The notes under the pieces: model-generated | What the model was told of the DNA's origin: nothing | The model's input: the letters and a program-made list of their open reading frames with translations, nothing else | The model's database searches: none | Translations under genes and position numbers: made by a program | Shown: one piece after another, positions 1 through 16,894 of the stretch | Layout of the letters: each line of letters begins with the position of its first letter | Numbering within the stretch: the first letter of the stretch is position 1 | Source: Medicago truncatula | Taxonomy: Eukaryota > Streptophyta > Magnoliopsida > Fabales > Fabaceae | DNA: 64,000 nt | Direction of reading: 5' to 3' | NCBI RefSeq assembly: GCF_003473485.1 | Contig: NC_053045.1 | Span: forward strand, 36,554,494 to 36,618,493

Positions 1-24
1 AAGAAACATTTTTTTTCCCTTCAG

Positions 25-2577
25 ATTACCTGATGGTTCGTTAATGGATATTACCAAAGTTTATCCTTTGGATGCTGTTTTTGACAATCTTGAGGATGTT
101 CCAGAAGATGTAAACAATAGATGCCTCATTTCATTTTTTTAAATAAAGACATGAAGTACATGTATGGCATAATTTTTTCCTCATACTGATTTTTTATATT
201 GGGAAATTTGTTTAGATAAAAACAAACAAGCGCTATGCTGGATCCAGCAAATGGACAGTTCAGGTATATAATTTTTTTTATTCTTGGTCAAAATGCTCTT
301 TTGGCCACTGTCATGAGTATTATACTTATGGGAGAACTGAAATAGTGTATTACAAGTTTAGGTGAAATTTGTAATTAGTTATTTTTCTGCTAGATATTGA
401 TTTCAGCAGACTTTTATAGGCTTTAATTTAATGGGACTGGGACCATGGTGCTAGTCTGGTGTCACATCCTATATTGGTTATTGATATCTAGAACCATGTA
501 GACAAGAGCCCCAAAAACTCACTTAAGAAACAACTTTCTTCCATCTTTTCAATTGAATGATAAACAGTGAATTAGAAATGTATTTTAATACATTCCTCCT
601 CATACTTTTTAGTTGCTCTTAAATGTTGATGCGCCACTTTCTTATATATTGCAACTGTATTTTAAGGCTAAAATGTAATAAATTTGATATTTGATTTATG
701 AGTAGTTGCATTGAAATAATTTGTTTTATACCACGTTGGGCTTTATAACAGTTTTCAAGTCTTGACTATGAATTTTACACAACACCTTCAACTACTCGTC
801 TTCAAGCCCAAATCTTTCCATTCTCAAGGAAGAGAGATGATTCGTTACTAAGTAATAAATGATTTTCATTTGGGTAATTAAGCATAGGGTATTTTCTTTC
901 CGGGTTTTGAAGAATCCATGAACTCTAATGAAATATTAATCTTAGTGTTGCTTATAAATATGAACCGGTTCTCGAGCTCTTTTGGCTATCTACTGAATCC
1001 ATAAGACTAGCCTTGCTATATATCTTATGTTTGTCACTCACTTTTCAGGAAGTTGCTGAATCCGTTAAGGAAGACTTTGGCAGCATAGACATCCTTGTCC
1101 ACTCTCTTGCCAATGGACCAGAGGTACCGTAAATAGAGTATTAAGCATCCGAGTTTCTTTATGACTTTGTACTCCAGCTTTATTAAGCAATTAACTTTGT
1201 TATAGGTGACCAAACCACTGCTGGAGACATCTCGGAAAGGATATCTTGCTGCAATATCTGCATCTAGTTACTCCTATGTTTCTTTACTCAAGCATTTTCT
1301 TCCAATCATTAACCCAGGCATGTACCTTATCTAATAATGCTTCCATTCTATTGCTTTTGTTTGCGTAATCTTTATGAGGTTTGGGTAATCTTCACCTCTT
1401 GAGTTAGCTTTTGAGACTGAGTTAGGCTGGCCTAGTCAAATTCTAATACGGTGTTAGAGCCTGTTCTATGTCTGTTATTGGGCTAGTTACAAACTTCACA
1501 CCCTACATGTCCAACCCTGGGTGTGACAGATATGTGTCGAGATCCTATGTTTTCTAGAGATATGGCCAAAGTATTTTTTATTAGCTTTGAGCAATCGTCA
1601 CCCCTTGAGCTAGCTTTTGGGGTTGATTTAGTCCTAGTCAACAATCTAATTAACAAATTTTGTTTATCATTCTATCTTACCTGTCTGATGTATTTGTAGG
1701 TGGATCTTCAATTTCTCTCACATACATCGCATCAGAGAGGATCATTCCTGGGTATGTTGATTATGCTTATAAAGCCCTTATAATTCTATACAACATCAAA
1801 TTTAAATTGACTGTATTTATGAACTAAATGATGATACAGATACGGTGGTGGCATGAGTTCTGCAAAAGCTGCATTAGAAAGTGATACACGAGTAAGCTTC
1901 AAACTTACCGTCTCACATTTATTTTTAATTGTTGGCTTCTTCCCTGTCACTGGGATTTTTAAATTACAGCTCAATTCATGATTTTTCAGGTGCTTGCTTT
2001 TGAAGCTGGTAGAAAGCGCAAAATTAGAGTCAACACTATATCTGCTGGTACCTTGTGACTTCTCTTTTTATCATGACTTAATTCCTTCCTACATTTAAAT
2101 CAAATGAAGTGATATTTTACAGTTTTTTTTTTAATAGACACCTCATACATTTCGGTTGAAGTTAATTGTTGTTGTTTACATGTTCGTGAATTTAGTTCTT
2201 GTGGTTAACTCGTGTCTCTTGCTTCCAGGTCCACTAAGAAGTCGTGCTGCAAAAGCAATTGGATTCATTGATATGATGATTGATTACTCAATAGCCAATG
2301 CACCTCTACAGAAAGAGCTATCAGCAGGTAACATTTCCATCAGAATTGTTCCTTGGAACATAACTAGTTCACCTCAATCTTTTGATTATTTGCACAACTG
2401 AGTCAATTTTCATATGTAACAGAGGAGGTGGGCAACGCAGCTGCTTTCTTATCATCACCTTTAGCATCGGCTATCACAGGTACCGTTCTATATGTTGACA
2501 ATGGTTTGAATGCTATGGGCGTTGGAGTTGACAGTCCTATATTTAGTGATCTGGACATTCCCAAGGAGCAGCATTAA
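25..2577 (+). CDS. ENR1: Enoyl-[acyl-carrier-protein] reductase (NADH), plastid; 3' part of the gene
   Basis: Reduces trans-2-enoyl-ACP with NADH in the last step of each plastid fatty-acid elongation cycle (FabI-type SDR). Exons visible: 25-109, 216-263, 1049-1123, 1206-1317, 1700-1751, 1840-1891, 1990-2047, 2229-2327 and 2423-2577 (TAA). Together they give 244 residues in one frame. The 5' exons (transit peptide, dinucleotide-binding start) lie left of the window. Recognised by [27 protein letters not shown], the [11 protein letters not shown]-like segment (here [12 protein letters not shown]) and [13 protein letters not shown], which carries the Tyr and Lys of the active site, followed by [10 protein letters not shown]. 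The gene is convergent with the endoglucanase. Oddities: intron 1206-1317/1700 starts with GC rather than GT, and PLRSRAAKA has Arg where I recall Gly in Arabidopsis. Family identity is very secure. Confidence 0.95.
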
Positions 2578-2736
2578 TTACCAAGTCTCACCCCAACTTA
2601 GACAGTGTAGTCTCCACTTAGAGTATTTGCTTTGCTTTTTTGTAGGCTATTTTTCTCAGATTTTGTCTTGTAGACTTTAGACCTTTCTATGTATCTGTTA
2701 TATGCTCAGAAGAGCAGGTCATACAATCGTGAATGT

Positions 2737-2742
2737 AATAAA
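2737..2742 (+). promoter_or_regulatory. Poly(A) signal of the enoyl-ACP reductase gene
   Basis: AATAAA lies 160 bases after the stop codon, within a T-rich 3' UTR. It fits a plant near-upstream element. No transcript end was checked. Confidence 0.5.
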
Positions 2743-3160
2743 AATGTTAGATCTATGGTTTTATGGTCTAGATTGCATGACCGCGGAGTCCAAATTCTGT
2801 ACATTGCTTGAAGTTTGAAAGAAATTAATCCCTTAGTAGGGTGGGAGAGACTTTTCATACTTCAAAGAGTTTAATGACTGATAATTGGTTGAGGAATTGA
2901 AGAAATGCTGCCCCCTATTTCATAATATTTAATTTTTAATAATGAAAATTTCATACATTTGATTGCTTGTGGTTTTCTTTTGGTTTCTGAGGGGTCAATA
3001 GGGAAGGATCATTGAAAAATAACATTACATGTATAAGGAGTAGACTTTGATTGACAAGTCGGTATTACAAATTTACATTCATGAAGCGACAGAAGTTTAA
3101 CTGTCAAATTACTCATGTGCAAAAAAGAGGCACTTTACTCATGTCAAATTACTAAAATGA

Positions 3161-6845
<3,685 letters not shown>

Positions 6846-6930
6846 TTAATTACTTTGCAACCTGAATGGAATTCAGAAAATGTGACTAGTATAAAGTATG
6901 ATTTGCCTTATGCATCATACATTGCTATCT

Positions 6931-6937
6931 ATTTATA
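6931..6937 (-). promoter_or_regulatory. TATA box of the GH9 endoglucanase
   Basis: TATAAAT on the minus strand, about 95 bases upstream of the ATG at 6836. This is a normal plant spacing once a short 5' UTR is allowed for. Confidence 0.5.
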
Positions 6938-6939
6938 AG

Positions 6940-8300
6940 ATTTTGTTATGTAATGTAACAAGCATATGAAAGAAATAAAGAGTATGTAAGTGTGTGGTAG
7001 CCATCACGTTGGGGTTGACATTAGGAAGTTAAAAGAGGTTCCCACGTTTTGACGTGCCAATGTGTAAACTGAATTCTCTATCGTGCATAATGTTTTTTGA
7101 TTATCATAGTATAAATAAAGTCCATGTCAACATTCTTCAAAAAAAAAAAAAACATATTTTTTTATTTTCAATTTCAGGGAGCAAATTTAATAACTATTTT
7201 GATTTATTTGAATGTGTATCATAGTATGACAAAGATACACAATTTTAGAAGAAAGTAAGAGATTAATTTCTATACATCAACTGCGTAAAACTTTTTTATA
7301 CGTATATTCAATCAAATCACACCATGTCACTTTTATAGATCAATTTCTAAAATATCTCTACAAATTTTATACATGATGCGATGATAAAACGAGTATAAAG
7401 AAAAGGGAATTTAAATTTAATTTAATATATAAGAATGAAAAAAAAAACATAAAAAAAAAACATTGCAGATTGGTGCTTCTGCTTTTGCCGGCAATAATAA
7501 TAGGTAGGACAATATTTTAAAGGGGTCTAACTACTTGGCTTTTAACACTTCTGGGGAGTTTTTTTGTTTTGTTTTTGTTTTGAAGGGAACTTCTGGGTAT
7601 TTAATTCTCATAAGTTTACTAGGTGAATATAGGTGCCTTTCTATTAATTGTCTCCCCAAAAAAGATAAATATACCATCTTTGCACATCAATATATGACAT
7701 ATTTCTAAAATAAATTGAAAAGGGGATTCTTTTTATTAATTAAAATTACACTAATTACTATTTTACAACCATCTACGAGAGGTTGTCAAAAAAAGAAAAG
7801 AAAAATCTACGAAAAAAATTCAAACTCTGTATTTTAAGTTCACAAAACTAAATTTTTACCACTCTACTATCACCTTATCTGTTTTTTCTTTTTTGACAAT
7901 GAACACTTCAAGTGTATTATTTAATCAGAATATGACATTATTTAATTAGGTAATCGAATAAAATAAATGATTAAATATTACTATATATAACAAGGCGCCA
8001 AGTTGGTGTAAGGGTTTTTGAGGGGTCATAGAGGGAGTAGGGGTGAGTGAGGGGAGGTGGTTTGAAGAAGGGTTGACGAGAAGAGTTGATAACATGACCA
8101 CAATCTCTTTCTAGAATGATTCTTGGCCAGGAGGCCCTTTGCGTTCTAGATTCTGCCGCCACTTTGATCTTTATGTTGATAGAAATATTTCAGTAGCATA
8201 TATGTGGAGGTTAGTTTGGGGAGTTGAAGGTCAATGGTGGATGTGGAGGTGGAGGAGGAGACTCTTTGTTTGAGAAGAGGAGCAAGTTTTATTTTTGATT
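6940..8300. other. AT-rich intergenic stretch, endoglucanase promoter side
   Basis: Poly(A/T) runs, no sustained reading frame, and only the endoglucanase upstream region. A G-rich patch near 8020-8290 leads into the LINE relic, but no domain could be read in it. Confidence 0.5.
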
Positions 8301-8327
8301 AAGTTGTTCTGAGGAGCAAGTTTTGTA

Positions 8328-9260
8328 GTGTTGTTCTTTGCTGAAATTTTTTTGTTGCAAAATAATATGACAGATAAATGGATTTGGAAACATGATACTC
8401 ATGAAGGCTATTCGGTTAAAGGTGTTTACCATATTGTGAATCAAAATAAGCAGCAAGACCATGCCCCATTTACGGAGTTAATTTGGAACAAAACAATGTC
8501 TTTAAAGTGTCTCTTCTTGCGTGGAGAACTTTACATAAGAGGATTCCGAGACCAAAGGCAATTTGGCTCGTCGTGAGAGGTTGTTAATTCATGCTCTTTG
8601 TTGTGTTTTGGTGGTTGCAGGAAAGGAAGAACATACAAATCTTTTGTTCTGTTCTTCCGGTTGATGTCTGCATGAATGCCATTTGGTGGTTCTCATCTGT
8701 TCAGGAGTGATATTCATCATTATTTTTTAGGTGTTCCGGTTGTCTTGTCTTTGGGTCATTTGGAAGGAAAGAAACTTGCATATCTTTTCCAACAATGAAT
8801 TGTATCTTGATCACTTTCTTGATAAGATTAAGCTTCATTCTTGGTGGTGGTTGAAAGCACAAAACCCAATTTATTTTGTTAAGGAGTGATATTCGTCATT
8901 GTTTTCAGATGTTCTGGTTGTCTTGTCTTTGAGTCATTTGAAAGGAGAGAAACTGACATATCTTTTCTAATAATGAATTGTCTATTGATCACTTTCTTGA
9001 TAAGATTAAGCTTCATTCTTGGTGGTGGTTGAAAGCACAAAACCCAATTTATTTTCTGGATTTTAGCTCTTGGTGGTCTAACCCGACTATTTGTAATTTG
9101 TATGGGTTATTCCATATCTTATAGCAGTTTTGTTAACTTGCTATTTTTTGTTTATTCGGTTGTCTGAAATTTGACTTTGCCAAGTCCATTTTAGGCGCAC
9201 CTTGTACTTAAATGGTTGTCACCATTTTTAATATATTTCTGTTGGCTTCTTATAGAAATT
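8328..9260 (+). mobile_element. LINE (non-LTR retrotransposon) 3' relic, zf-RVT region and tail
   Basis: From about 8370 the frame reads WIWKHDTHEGYSVKGVYH, the start of the zinc-binding domain that follows the reverse transcriptase in plant L1-type LINEs. Near 8508 the matching continuation (KVSLLAWRTLHKRIP) is in another frame, so a frameshift is present. Further on, WVIWKERNLHIFSNNE and DKIKLHSWWWLKA are the usual LINE C-terminal tail. That tail occurs twice in tandem (8703-8877 and 8882-9055). Nothing upstream encodes the endonuclease or the RT core, so this is a 5'-truncated dead copy. Confidence 0.75.
8703..9055. repeat. Tandem duplication of the LINE tail, two units of about 175 bp
   Basis: Both units start AGGAGTGATATTC and end CAAAACCCAATTTATTTT (8703-8877, 8882-9055). 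They differ by scattered substitutions, so the duplication is not recent. Confidence 0.85.
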
Positions 9261-9446
9261 GATTATGGATATATTTATCAGAAATTTTGATCCGGGTAGA
9301 CTTGTAAAATCCAACCCACATTAGACCAATGTAAAATAAGATAAAGGCCCATGATTTCGGTCGAGATGATCTTAACCTAGGCCGAGAGAAATTCTTTCCC
9401 ATCCTTAAAATTTCTCAGTAGACTAGTCAAATACGATGATGAGCAT

Positions 9447-9950
9447 CCAAAACTTCAAAGATTTGCAATACGTGTGCTAAGCTTGAATTGCAGCTCATCC
9501 AAATCTGAAAGAAATTGGAGTGCATTTGAGATGATAAGTTTCTTTCAAATTTAAGTTGTGAAAATAGTCTACCAAATTGCTATATACTAATGTAGTTTGT
9601 GTCTATTAGGTGCATAAAAAGAGAATAAATAGGCTGAAGCAAAAAACCATGAATGATGTTGTGTTAGTGACGACTAATTCTAAATTGGCAAAGAAGAAGA
9701 AAGCTAGAAATATGGTAGAATATAGCCTTGATGACATTGAAACCGATGATGAATGATAAATGTTCACTTCAAAATTAAATTTGGTATTTTGGAGATTTGG
9801 AGGGAGGAACCCGAAATAAAAGAGATAATGGAGTTGCAACTATTGCTGAAAATGACTTGGAGATTCACAAACTATGAAGAATTTGGAGGACTTGGAGATG
9901 AAGAAATTATGAAAGATGTCGGGCTTGATCATAATGTTTTGTTGAACTAG
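9447..9950 (+). mobile_element. hAT transposase C-terminal relic (dimerisation region)
   Basis: Codons from about 9455 read FAIRVLSLNCSSSKSERNWS, the plant hAT dimerisation motif in which SERNWS is diagnostic. After an intron-like gap ending TATTAG at 9610, the frame resumes with KKRINRLKQKTMNDVV and an acidic end, ETDDE, before a stop near 9756. The intron donor seems lost and only this C-terminal piece is present. The rest of the element was not recognised. 9757-9950 is an AT-rich continuation with no readable domain. Confidence 0.7.
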
Positions 9951-9959
9951 TTTTTTTTT

Positions 9960-10533
9960 TTTTAATTTTTTTTAATGATGTTTAAGAAATTGATGTTTTT
10001 TTATTATGAAATTTCTTAGATGATGCTTAAGACAATGAAAATTATGATTAATGAAAGTTTTTTTTTTAATGAAAAGTTTTTTTTCTTAGTTTCTTTTATT
10101 ATTTTGTCTATTAGATGTGGGATATTACGATCTTTATTACGATCCTATGATCTACGCTTTTTCTATACCATCAATTTTTAGTGGGATTTCGATTTTGGCA
10201 ACCATACTCTAGAGTAATATTTGAATGCATCATAGTCTAGTGCAATATTTTAAATGCCCATGGAGAATGACTAAACTAAGTCGGATAAATGAGGACTTCT
10301 GGACGTGACACAACCAAGAGCTAATATAAAAAAGGGAATTATAAAAGGCAATCTCAAATTCTCAATTGATTTTATTTGACACTATGAACATACCAAAATG
10401 TATTTTTTATGAGTTAAATACACTCATCTTTTTCGATAACAGAAGTTTCAAGCAATGTTCTCATAGCTATAAAATTCTATATACAAAACAATTGGCAATT
10501 GATTTCTTGTTAATCAAGAATGAAATTGTATAA
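9960..10533. other. AT-rich spacer and PrxA 3' flank
   Basis: Poly(T) and ATT-rich DNA without a gene. The part from about 10330 resembles the 3' flank of PrxB (around 15330-15610), showing that the duplication included downstream DNA. Confidence 0.5.
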
Positions 10534-11727
10534 TTAGTTGACTGCACTGCATATGCTTCTTATGACTCCAGCCGATCCGGTTAAGGGTTCAATATCTCCC
10601 ATCTTTATCATAGCAGTTGCAAAGTCGGATTTGAAAGTTGTAGGATTGTTGCTGTATTCTGAAACAAAAGAATTTGTAGACCCTCCACTGAATAAAACTT
10701 GATCTGATTGAAGAAGACCCTTCTTTTGAATTAAATTTTTAAAGTAATTGTTGTCAAATGAATTTGGTGTGACTAAGTCTAGGGCTGCCAACTTTTGATC
10801 GTTTGAGGTGGTACTGGAAGATGGACAACCACGTTGGCGAGTGCTAGCAAATCCAGCATCTATGTCACTTGCATTGTTGTATATTCTGCCACGAAATGTG
10901 AAGCATTGAGCTTGTCCGATTGTGTGTGCACCTAAATTCAAATAAAATTGACCAATATTAATTTTCATGTAGGCAAATGTTACACAAAATTAGTCATACA
11001 GACAAATATAAAAATATTCATGTTTGAAACAAATGAACTAGTAATGAAAATTTACCGGATAGAGTAACCATCTCTTTGGGGGAGAGATTTTTTTTACTAA
11101 AATGAGATATAAGAGTTGTAAGATCGTCTGTAAATAACGGAAGGTCGGTATTGGCCAAACTTTTGCTTGCTGTTGTAGAGTCTCTTCTTCCAAGTTTTAC
11201 TGTCCATGACGGGCCACCTACCGCGAATGATGCATCACGTGCTGCCACAGCAAGTATGTCCGCGCAAGACACAACTCCGGGACAAACTTTCTCAACCTCA
11301 GATTTTGCTTTATCAATGATTTCAAATCCTCTTACTGAGTTAACATTTGGACGTGCACTCTTTTCGCTCTCGATTGTGGAACTATCATCCAACAAAATTG
11401 ATGCATCACAACCCTGCAAATTAATTCAGAATTAGCAAATTATATATTACATGCATGCATGCATGCAAGTGTGTGTGCATATTGAATTAGAAACCTAAAT
11501 ATGAGTGTAGTAATTACCTGCACAAAACAATCATGAAAGTGAAGACGAATGAGAGATGCAGCCATACGACGCTCCTTAGAGATTGCAGTACGAATCGAAG
11601 TTCTGATGGTGCTTAGTGCATTAGGGCAAGTACTGTCATAAAATGTAGAAGATAATTGGGCATCACATGATATTGTGCCTAGCAGCACCAATGTTACAAC
11701 AAAACTAGTGATCATTCTATAAGCCAT
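10534..11727 (-). CDS. Class III secretory peroxidase (PrxA), with one intron missing
   Basis: Haem peroxidase of the apoplast, acting on phenolics with H2O2. Exons: 11727-11518, 11413-11056 and 10931-10534, giving 966 nt and 321 residues. The start is ATG 11727; the codon upstream in frame is TTG. Residues 1 to about 24 form a signal peptide, and the mature protein would begin [12 protein letters not shown]. Distal haem site: [15 protein letters not shown] (Arg, His). Proximal His: [11 protein letters not shown]. All eight disulphide Cys are present (TCP, HDC, GCD, VCP, SCAD, QAQC, RGCP, SICS). PrxB and PrxC have an intron between ARDASFA and VGGPSW; here those codons are joined without any insertion or deletion. 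Tandem with PrxB and very similar to it, including intron sequence. Confidence 0.95.
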
Positions 11728-11830
11728 TGAACTACGCAAATTGTAATAAGAGTATTGTTGTTAAGAGAATGAAAATGGTTGAAGAGATGATGATATTGGT
11801 TGATGGAGAAGAGGGTGTGAGTTGTAATCA

Positions 11831-11837
11831 ATTTATA
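11831..11837 (-). promoter_or_regulatory. TATA box of PrxA
   Basis: TATAAAT on the minus strand, followed by the leader CTCTTCTCCATCAACCAATA that also occurs in PrxB and PrxC. It lies about 105 bases upstream of the ATG. Confidence 0.65.
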
Positions 11838-11850
11838 GAGTTAGAAGAAT

Positions 11851-11890
11851 GTTTCATGGTCACTATTGTCCGCTGCAAGTTGCAACGCGT
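11851..11890 (-). promoter_or_regulatory. Conserved upstream block shared by PrxA and PrxC
   Basis: On the minus strand it reads GCGTTGCAACTTGCAGCGG, then after a short gap TAGTGACCATGAAA. It sits just upstream of the TATA box. The same block precedes PrxC (18823-18864) but is absent from the equivalent place in PrxB. Conservation suggests a binding site; the factor is unknown. Confidence 0.55.
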
Positions 11891-11999
11891 AGTTGCTAAT
11901 TAAAGCTTCAGAATCAGAAGGATTAATAAATAACCCTTTCCCTTTTCAATATATATTTTAGTGACCAGTTCGTTCTCTTTAATTTGGTTGACAATGCTA

Positions 12000-13786
12000 G
12001 TTCATCACAGACACTTGTTTTTTGGTTAGATAGCCATATACTTTTCAACATGTTTCGTTTTTGGTTTTTCTTTGAATATTTCTTAAAAAACAACTACATG
12101 TGTGTATATATTAAAGAGTCAAAGTTACTTATATTTTTTTTTTTTTGAAATAGAGTCAAAATTTATTATTGAATACTATAGCGTTCACACGGGAATCCAT
12201 CATTTTATTACGTTAATGCGTATAAATTACGGATAGTAGTTTTTAGAAAATTTTGATTTTGTTCAAATTTTAGGTATAAATACTTTGCACTTTCATATTG
12301 GAACAAACTATAATTACCTTGTTCAAAAAAACAAACAAACTACATTTATATTTCTTAATGATACCAACAATATAACAACTATAATATAAATCCTTATCTT
12401 TTTTAATGTCGACATAAAAAATATACCATTTAAATATGCATATTTCTTTAGGAGTATAATCGAAAGTAGAAATGGGGTCTAACATGAAAATATTTTTCTA
12501 TTCTTCCCCTTCTCTTTTGTGAGCCGTCACCAAAATCCTAGTTTCTTCTCCTTCATCCATCATAGAAGGGTGATTTAGGGTCAATTTTTGACCCAAAATC
12601 ACCCCTCTAACTCGTTTTTCTCTTTCCCTTTTTATTGAAATAAATGATTTTCGCATCTATTTCATTTTTTCTTTCGTGATTTCTTTGTCTTAGTGCGACG
12701 TTGTTTTGTTCGTCGTTGATGTAGTATCAATAGTAAGTAAGTTTTAATATCGTTTCTACAGGGATTAATGCGATATTATAAGCCGTTCAACAATTGTTAT
12801 CGTTCTAAGTTAGGGTTTTTAAAATTGTTTGTTTCGAAAAACCTAATCGGACTATAATGCGGTAAATAAACTAGAGTTAAACAGAGACTTAAAACTGCTG
12901 GGATTAGACTTCACTAACCAAACGTCACATATATTCTCATAATTAGACGTATAGATTCTAGCTATCAATCAATATTACCACGTATCACTCGACAGACATC
13001 GTTTATATCTTAATAATGTCGTGAGTTCAATCGTATTGTTTAATTGACGATTTCTCGGCCTATTAAACAATACAATAACATTAAGACTTGATATAAGATG
13101 TGGTTATCAAAACCTAAAACCATTTCTAGTATTTAGGGTTTAATAGAAGTTTATCCTAAATCTTGATTCAAAAAGTACTTTTCAATAACAATTCAAATCA
13201 TAAGTTAAACAATCCATATATATAGGTTTTGCTAGAAGCCACCCATGAAGGTGTCTTTTAACAATCCATACCTCAAGGTGTGATTTTCACTTTTTAGTTA
13301 TAACTTTGCTAAAAAACATCTTCATAAAAATTAGTTAATAACTTACTAAAAGACACCTTCATAAAATTCACTTTTAACTCCTTTGTGCTATCCTTTGAAA
13401 TAAGCAATCTCAAATTGCATACATAGCTACATTTAGCTCATCATTAAGGGCACAACGGACTCCCAAATTAACAACAAAGCAATCAAGGTTGATTGCATTC
13501 TCTGAATATATCCCAACGAATTGTCGGAGGCCTTCTTAAAATCGACCTTAAAAAGAATAACCTCTTTCTTCCTCCTTTACTCATCGTTCACAACTTCATT
13601 TGCGATAAAAATGGCATTAAGAATTTGTCGGACCTTGCCAAAAGTTGATTGAGTATATGATGTCTAGGAATATGCGTTTATCTTAGTTTTTTTTTCCTCT
13701 TGTTTTCCTCTTTTGGGCCCATGGCCATCTTTTGTACCAAAAAATAGACTAATGAACCAAAATACTAATGAGATTATACTAGTTTT
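12000..13786. other. Intergenic DNA between PrxA and PrxB, no gene seen
   Basis: 12000-12500 is AT-rich and partly PrxA upstream sequence. 12500-13200 has ordinary base composition but no sustained reading frame; it may be old transposon sequence that I could not assign. 13245-13362 holds a hairpin-forming inverted repeat. No RNA gene was recognised. Confidence 0.5.
13245..13362. repeat. Short inverted repeat, 16-bp perfect arms
   Basis: ATGAAGGTGTCTTTTA at 13245-13260 is the exact reverse complement of 13347-13362, with 86 bases between. Arm similarity fades outside this. Probably a small MITE or a fragment of one. Confidence 0.6.
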
Positions 13787-13790
13787 TAAT

Positions 13791-15036
13791 AGGTTTAATA
13801 GGTCATTTGATCCCTTAAATAATTTTCAGTTTTCATTTTGGTCCCATAAGTATTAAAACTTATGTTTTGGTACTTTAATTATGTCTCCGTCGGTCAAATA
13901 AATTTCGTCTGTCAAATAAATTCAACTATGTTCATCTATCTCCTTCCTTCATCTTCTTCTTCATCTCCATACCATCTTCATCATCAATCTTCATCAAATT
14001 CAGAAGAAGAAAAAAAACTCAAACAACAACAACATCCAAATCACTAAACTTCTTCAAAAACACATTCAAACTCATAAAAGAAAGGAAAAAAAATCAGATT
14101 TTTTCCTTATGAATTAAAGAATTCAGAAAGAGGCAAACATACCCAACATCAATAACAACAACAATCAACAATCATTCCATCGACCATAAATTTGCACAAT
14201 TCTTCACAAATCAATTACGCAACAACATCATCAATTTTTCCCAAATTAATGCAATGGAAACATAAAAAAAAAAAGGATTAAAACCAATCTGCAAAATCAA
14301 ACGAAAAATTGGGGAAAGAAGTAAAGGGAGTTTCTGGATCTAAAGCTGAATTGGGGAATGAAGCTGAACCTGTATATGTTATTTTCTGAAAATTTTGTTG
14401 AATGAATGCCATATGTATGTCTTTCTTTGTACCCATTCATTTAGAATAGAAGGCCATGAACCACTTTTCAGGCGCGGTAGTGAATTGTCGGCGACCGGCT
14501 ACCACATGGTGGCCGGAAAACATGAGAAAAGGAGGTGGTTTGGAATTTTCAACATCTCCAATCTAAGCAATAAAATAGTGGGTTTTGTAGAGGAAAGTTA
14601 AAGGAATTCAATGGTGGTGGTAGAATTTTGAAAGAATATAGAACGAATAAGAAACGATTGCTGAAAGTTGGTGGTGGTGGTGGTTTGGGGAAGAAGAAGA
14701 AGAAGCGTGTTGTGTTGTTCCAGAAAGAAAGATGAAACAATGGAAGACAAAGTTAGATGTTTTTGATTCACCGTAAGATCCGGTAGACATGCATGATCTA
14801 ACGGTACTCTTTTAATAAAAAAGATCAAACAGTTTATATTAAAATAATTAATAGGATCTATGATGAATCACTCTTAAAGTTGGTTCACCATATAGACATT
14901 TAGGGTTAAATTTAACGGGCAAAATTTATTTGACCAACGAAGACACAATTAAAGGACCAAAACATGAGTTTTATTATTTATGGGACCAAAATGAAAGCTG
15001 GAAATTATTTAAGGGACCAAATAACCTATTAAACCT
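13791..15036. mobile_element. Non-autonomous DNA transposon with long terminal inverted repeats
   Basis: The left end starts AGGTTTAATAGGTCATTTG and the right end, reverse complemented, starts AGGTTTAATAGGTTATTTG. Similarity runs for about 130 bases per arm (13791 to about 13922, and about 14905 to 15036), including the phrases for GGTCCCATAA and GGTCAAATAAATTT. The 1.0-kb interior encodes no transposase. It has a pyrimidine-rich left half with CTT/CAT repeats, a purine-rich right half with GAAGAAGAAG, and one less AT-rich patch near 14455-14540. No clear target-site duplication was found, so the superfamily is open. The long TIRs would fit a Mutator-like element. Confidence 0.7.
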
Positions 15037-15615
15037 TTTCATTTTTTTGAAGGAATCATATTTTAATTCTTGTTGAACAAAGAGTAATTTCGAAAAAAAA
15101 GAATAGGACGCGTAAGTAACATATTGGGTGGAAAAAGTAATAGCCAAAGTTTAAAATTTAAAGTGCCTAGATTGATAAGTTTAATGGCTTTCATTTTATC
15201 TGGATCAATTTTGTTATAGGGACAGAGTTATATTAAGAGTCTTTCTAGTGAATGCTATAGAGAATGACTATGACGCACACATGAAATAAAATAAAGCGAC
15301 AAAGGTGAGAGGTAATTCAAAAGAAAAATAGAAGGCAATCTATATTGTTTTTTTTTTCTTTTGACACAACAATCTACGTTGATGAACAAACCAGAATGAT
15401 ATTCTTTATGAGTTAATTCATACCTTGCCTTTTTTTTTTATAACACAAGCCTCAAGCAATGTTGTTGACATAACCATAAAATTGTACACACAAGAACGAA
15501 AATATATACAAAAGATTTAATTTAATAAAGAAATTGAAAACGATACACAATATACATATTGATAACTATATTCGACAATTGATTGATGTTGATGATCAAG
15601 GAAGAATTTGTATGA
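15037..15615. other. Spacer and PrxB 3' flank
   Basis: AT-rich, no gene. The part near PrxB resembles the PrxA 3' flank. Confidence 0.5.

Positions 15616-16894
<1,279 letters not shown>

Noticed and set aside
12500-13200. Possible LTR or Ogre-type fragment
   Set aside because: A few phrases looked familiar, but there is no partner LTR, primer site or coding motif, so no call was made.
14395-14828. Several 60-76 codon frames within the long-TIR element
   Set aside because: Composition-driven by GAA and GGT repeats. None resembles a transposase or host protein.
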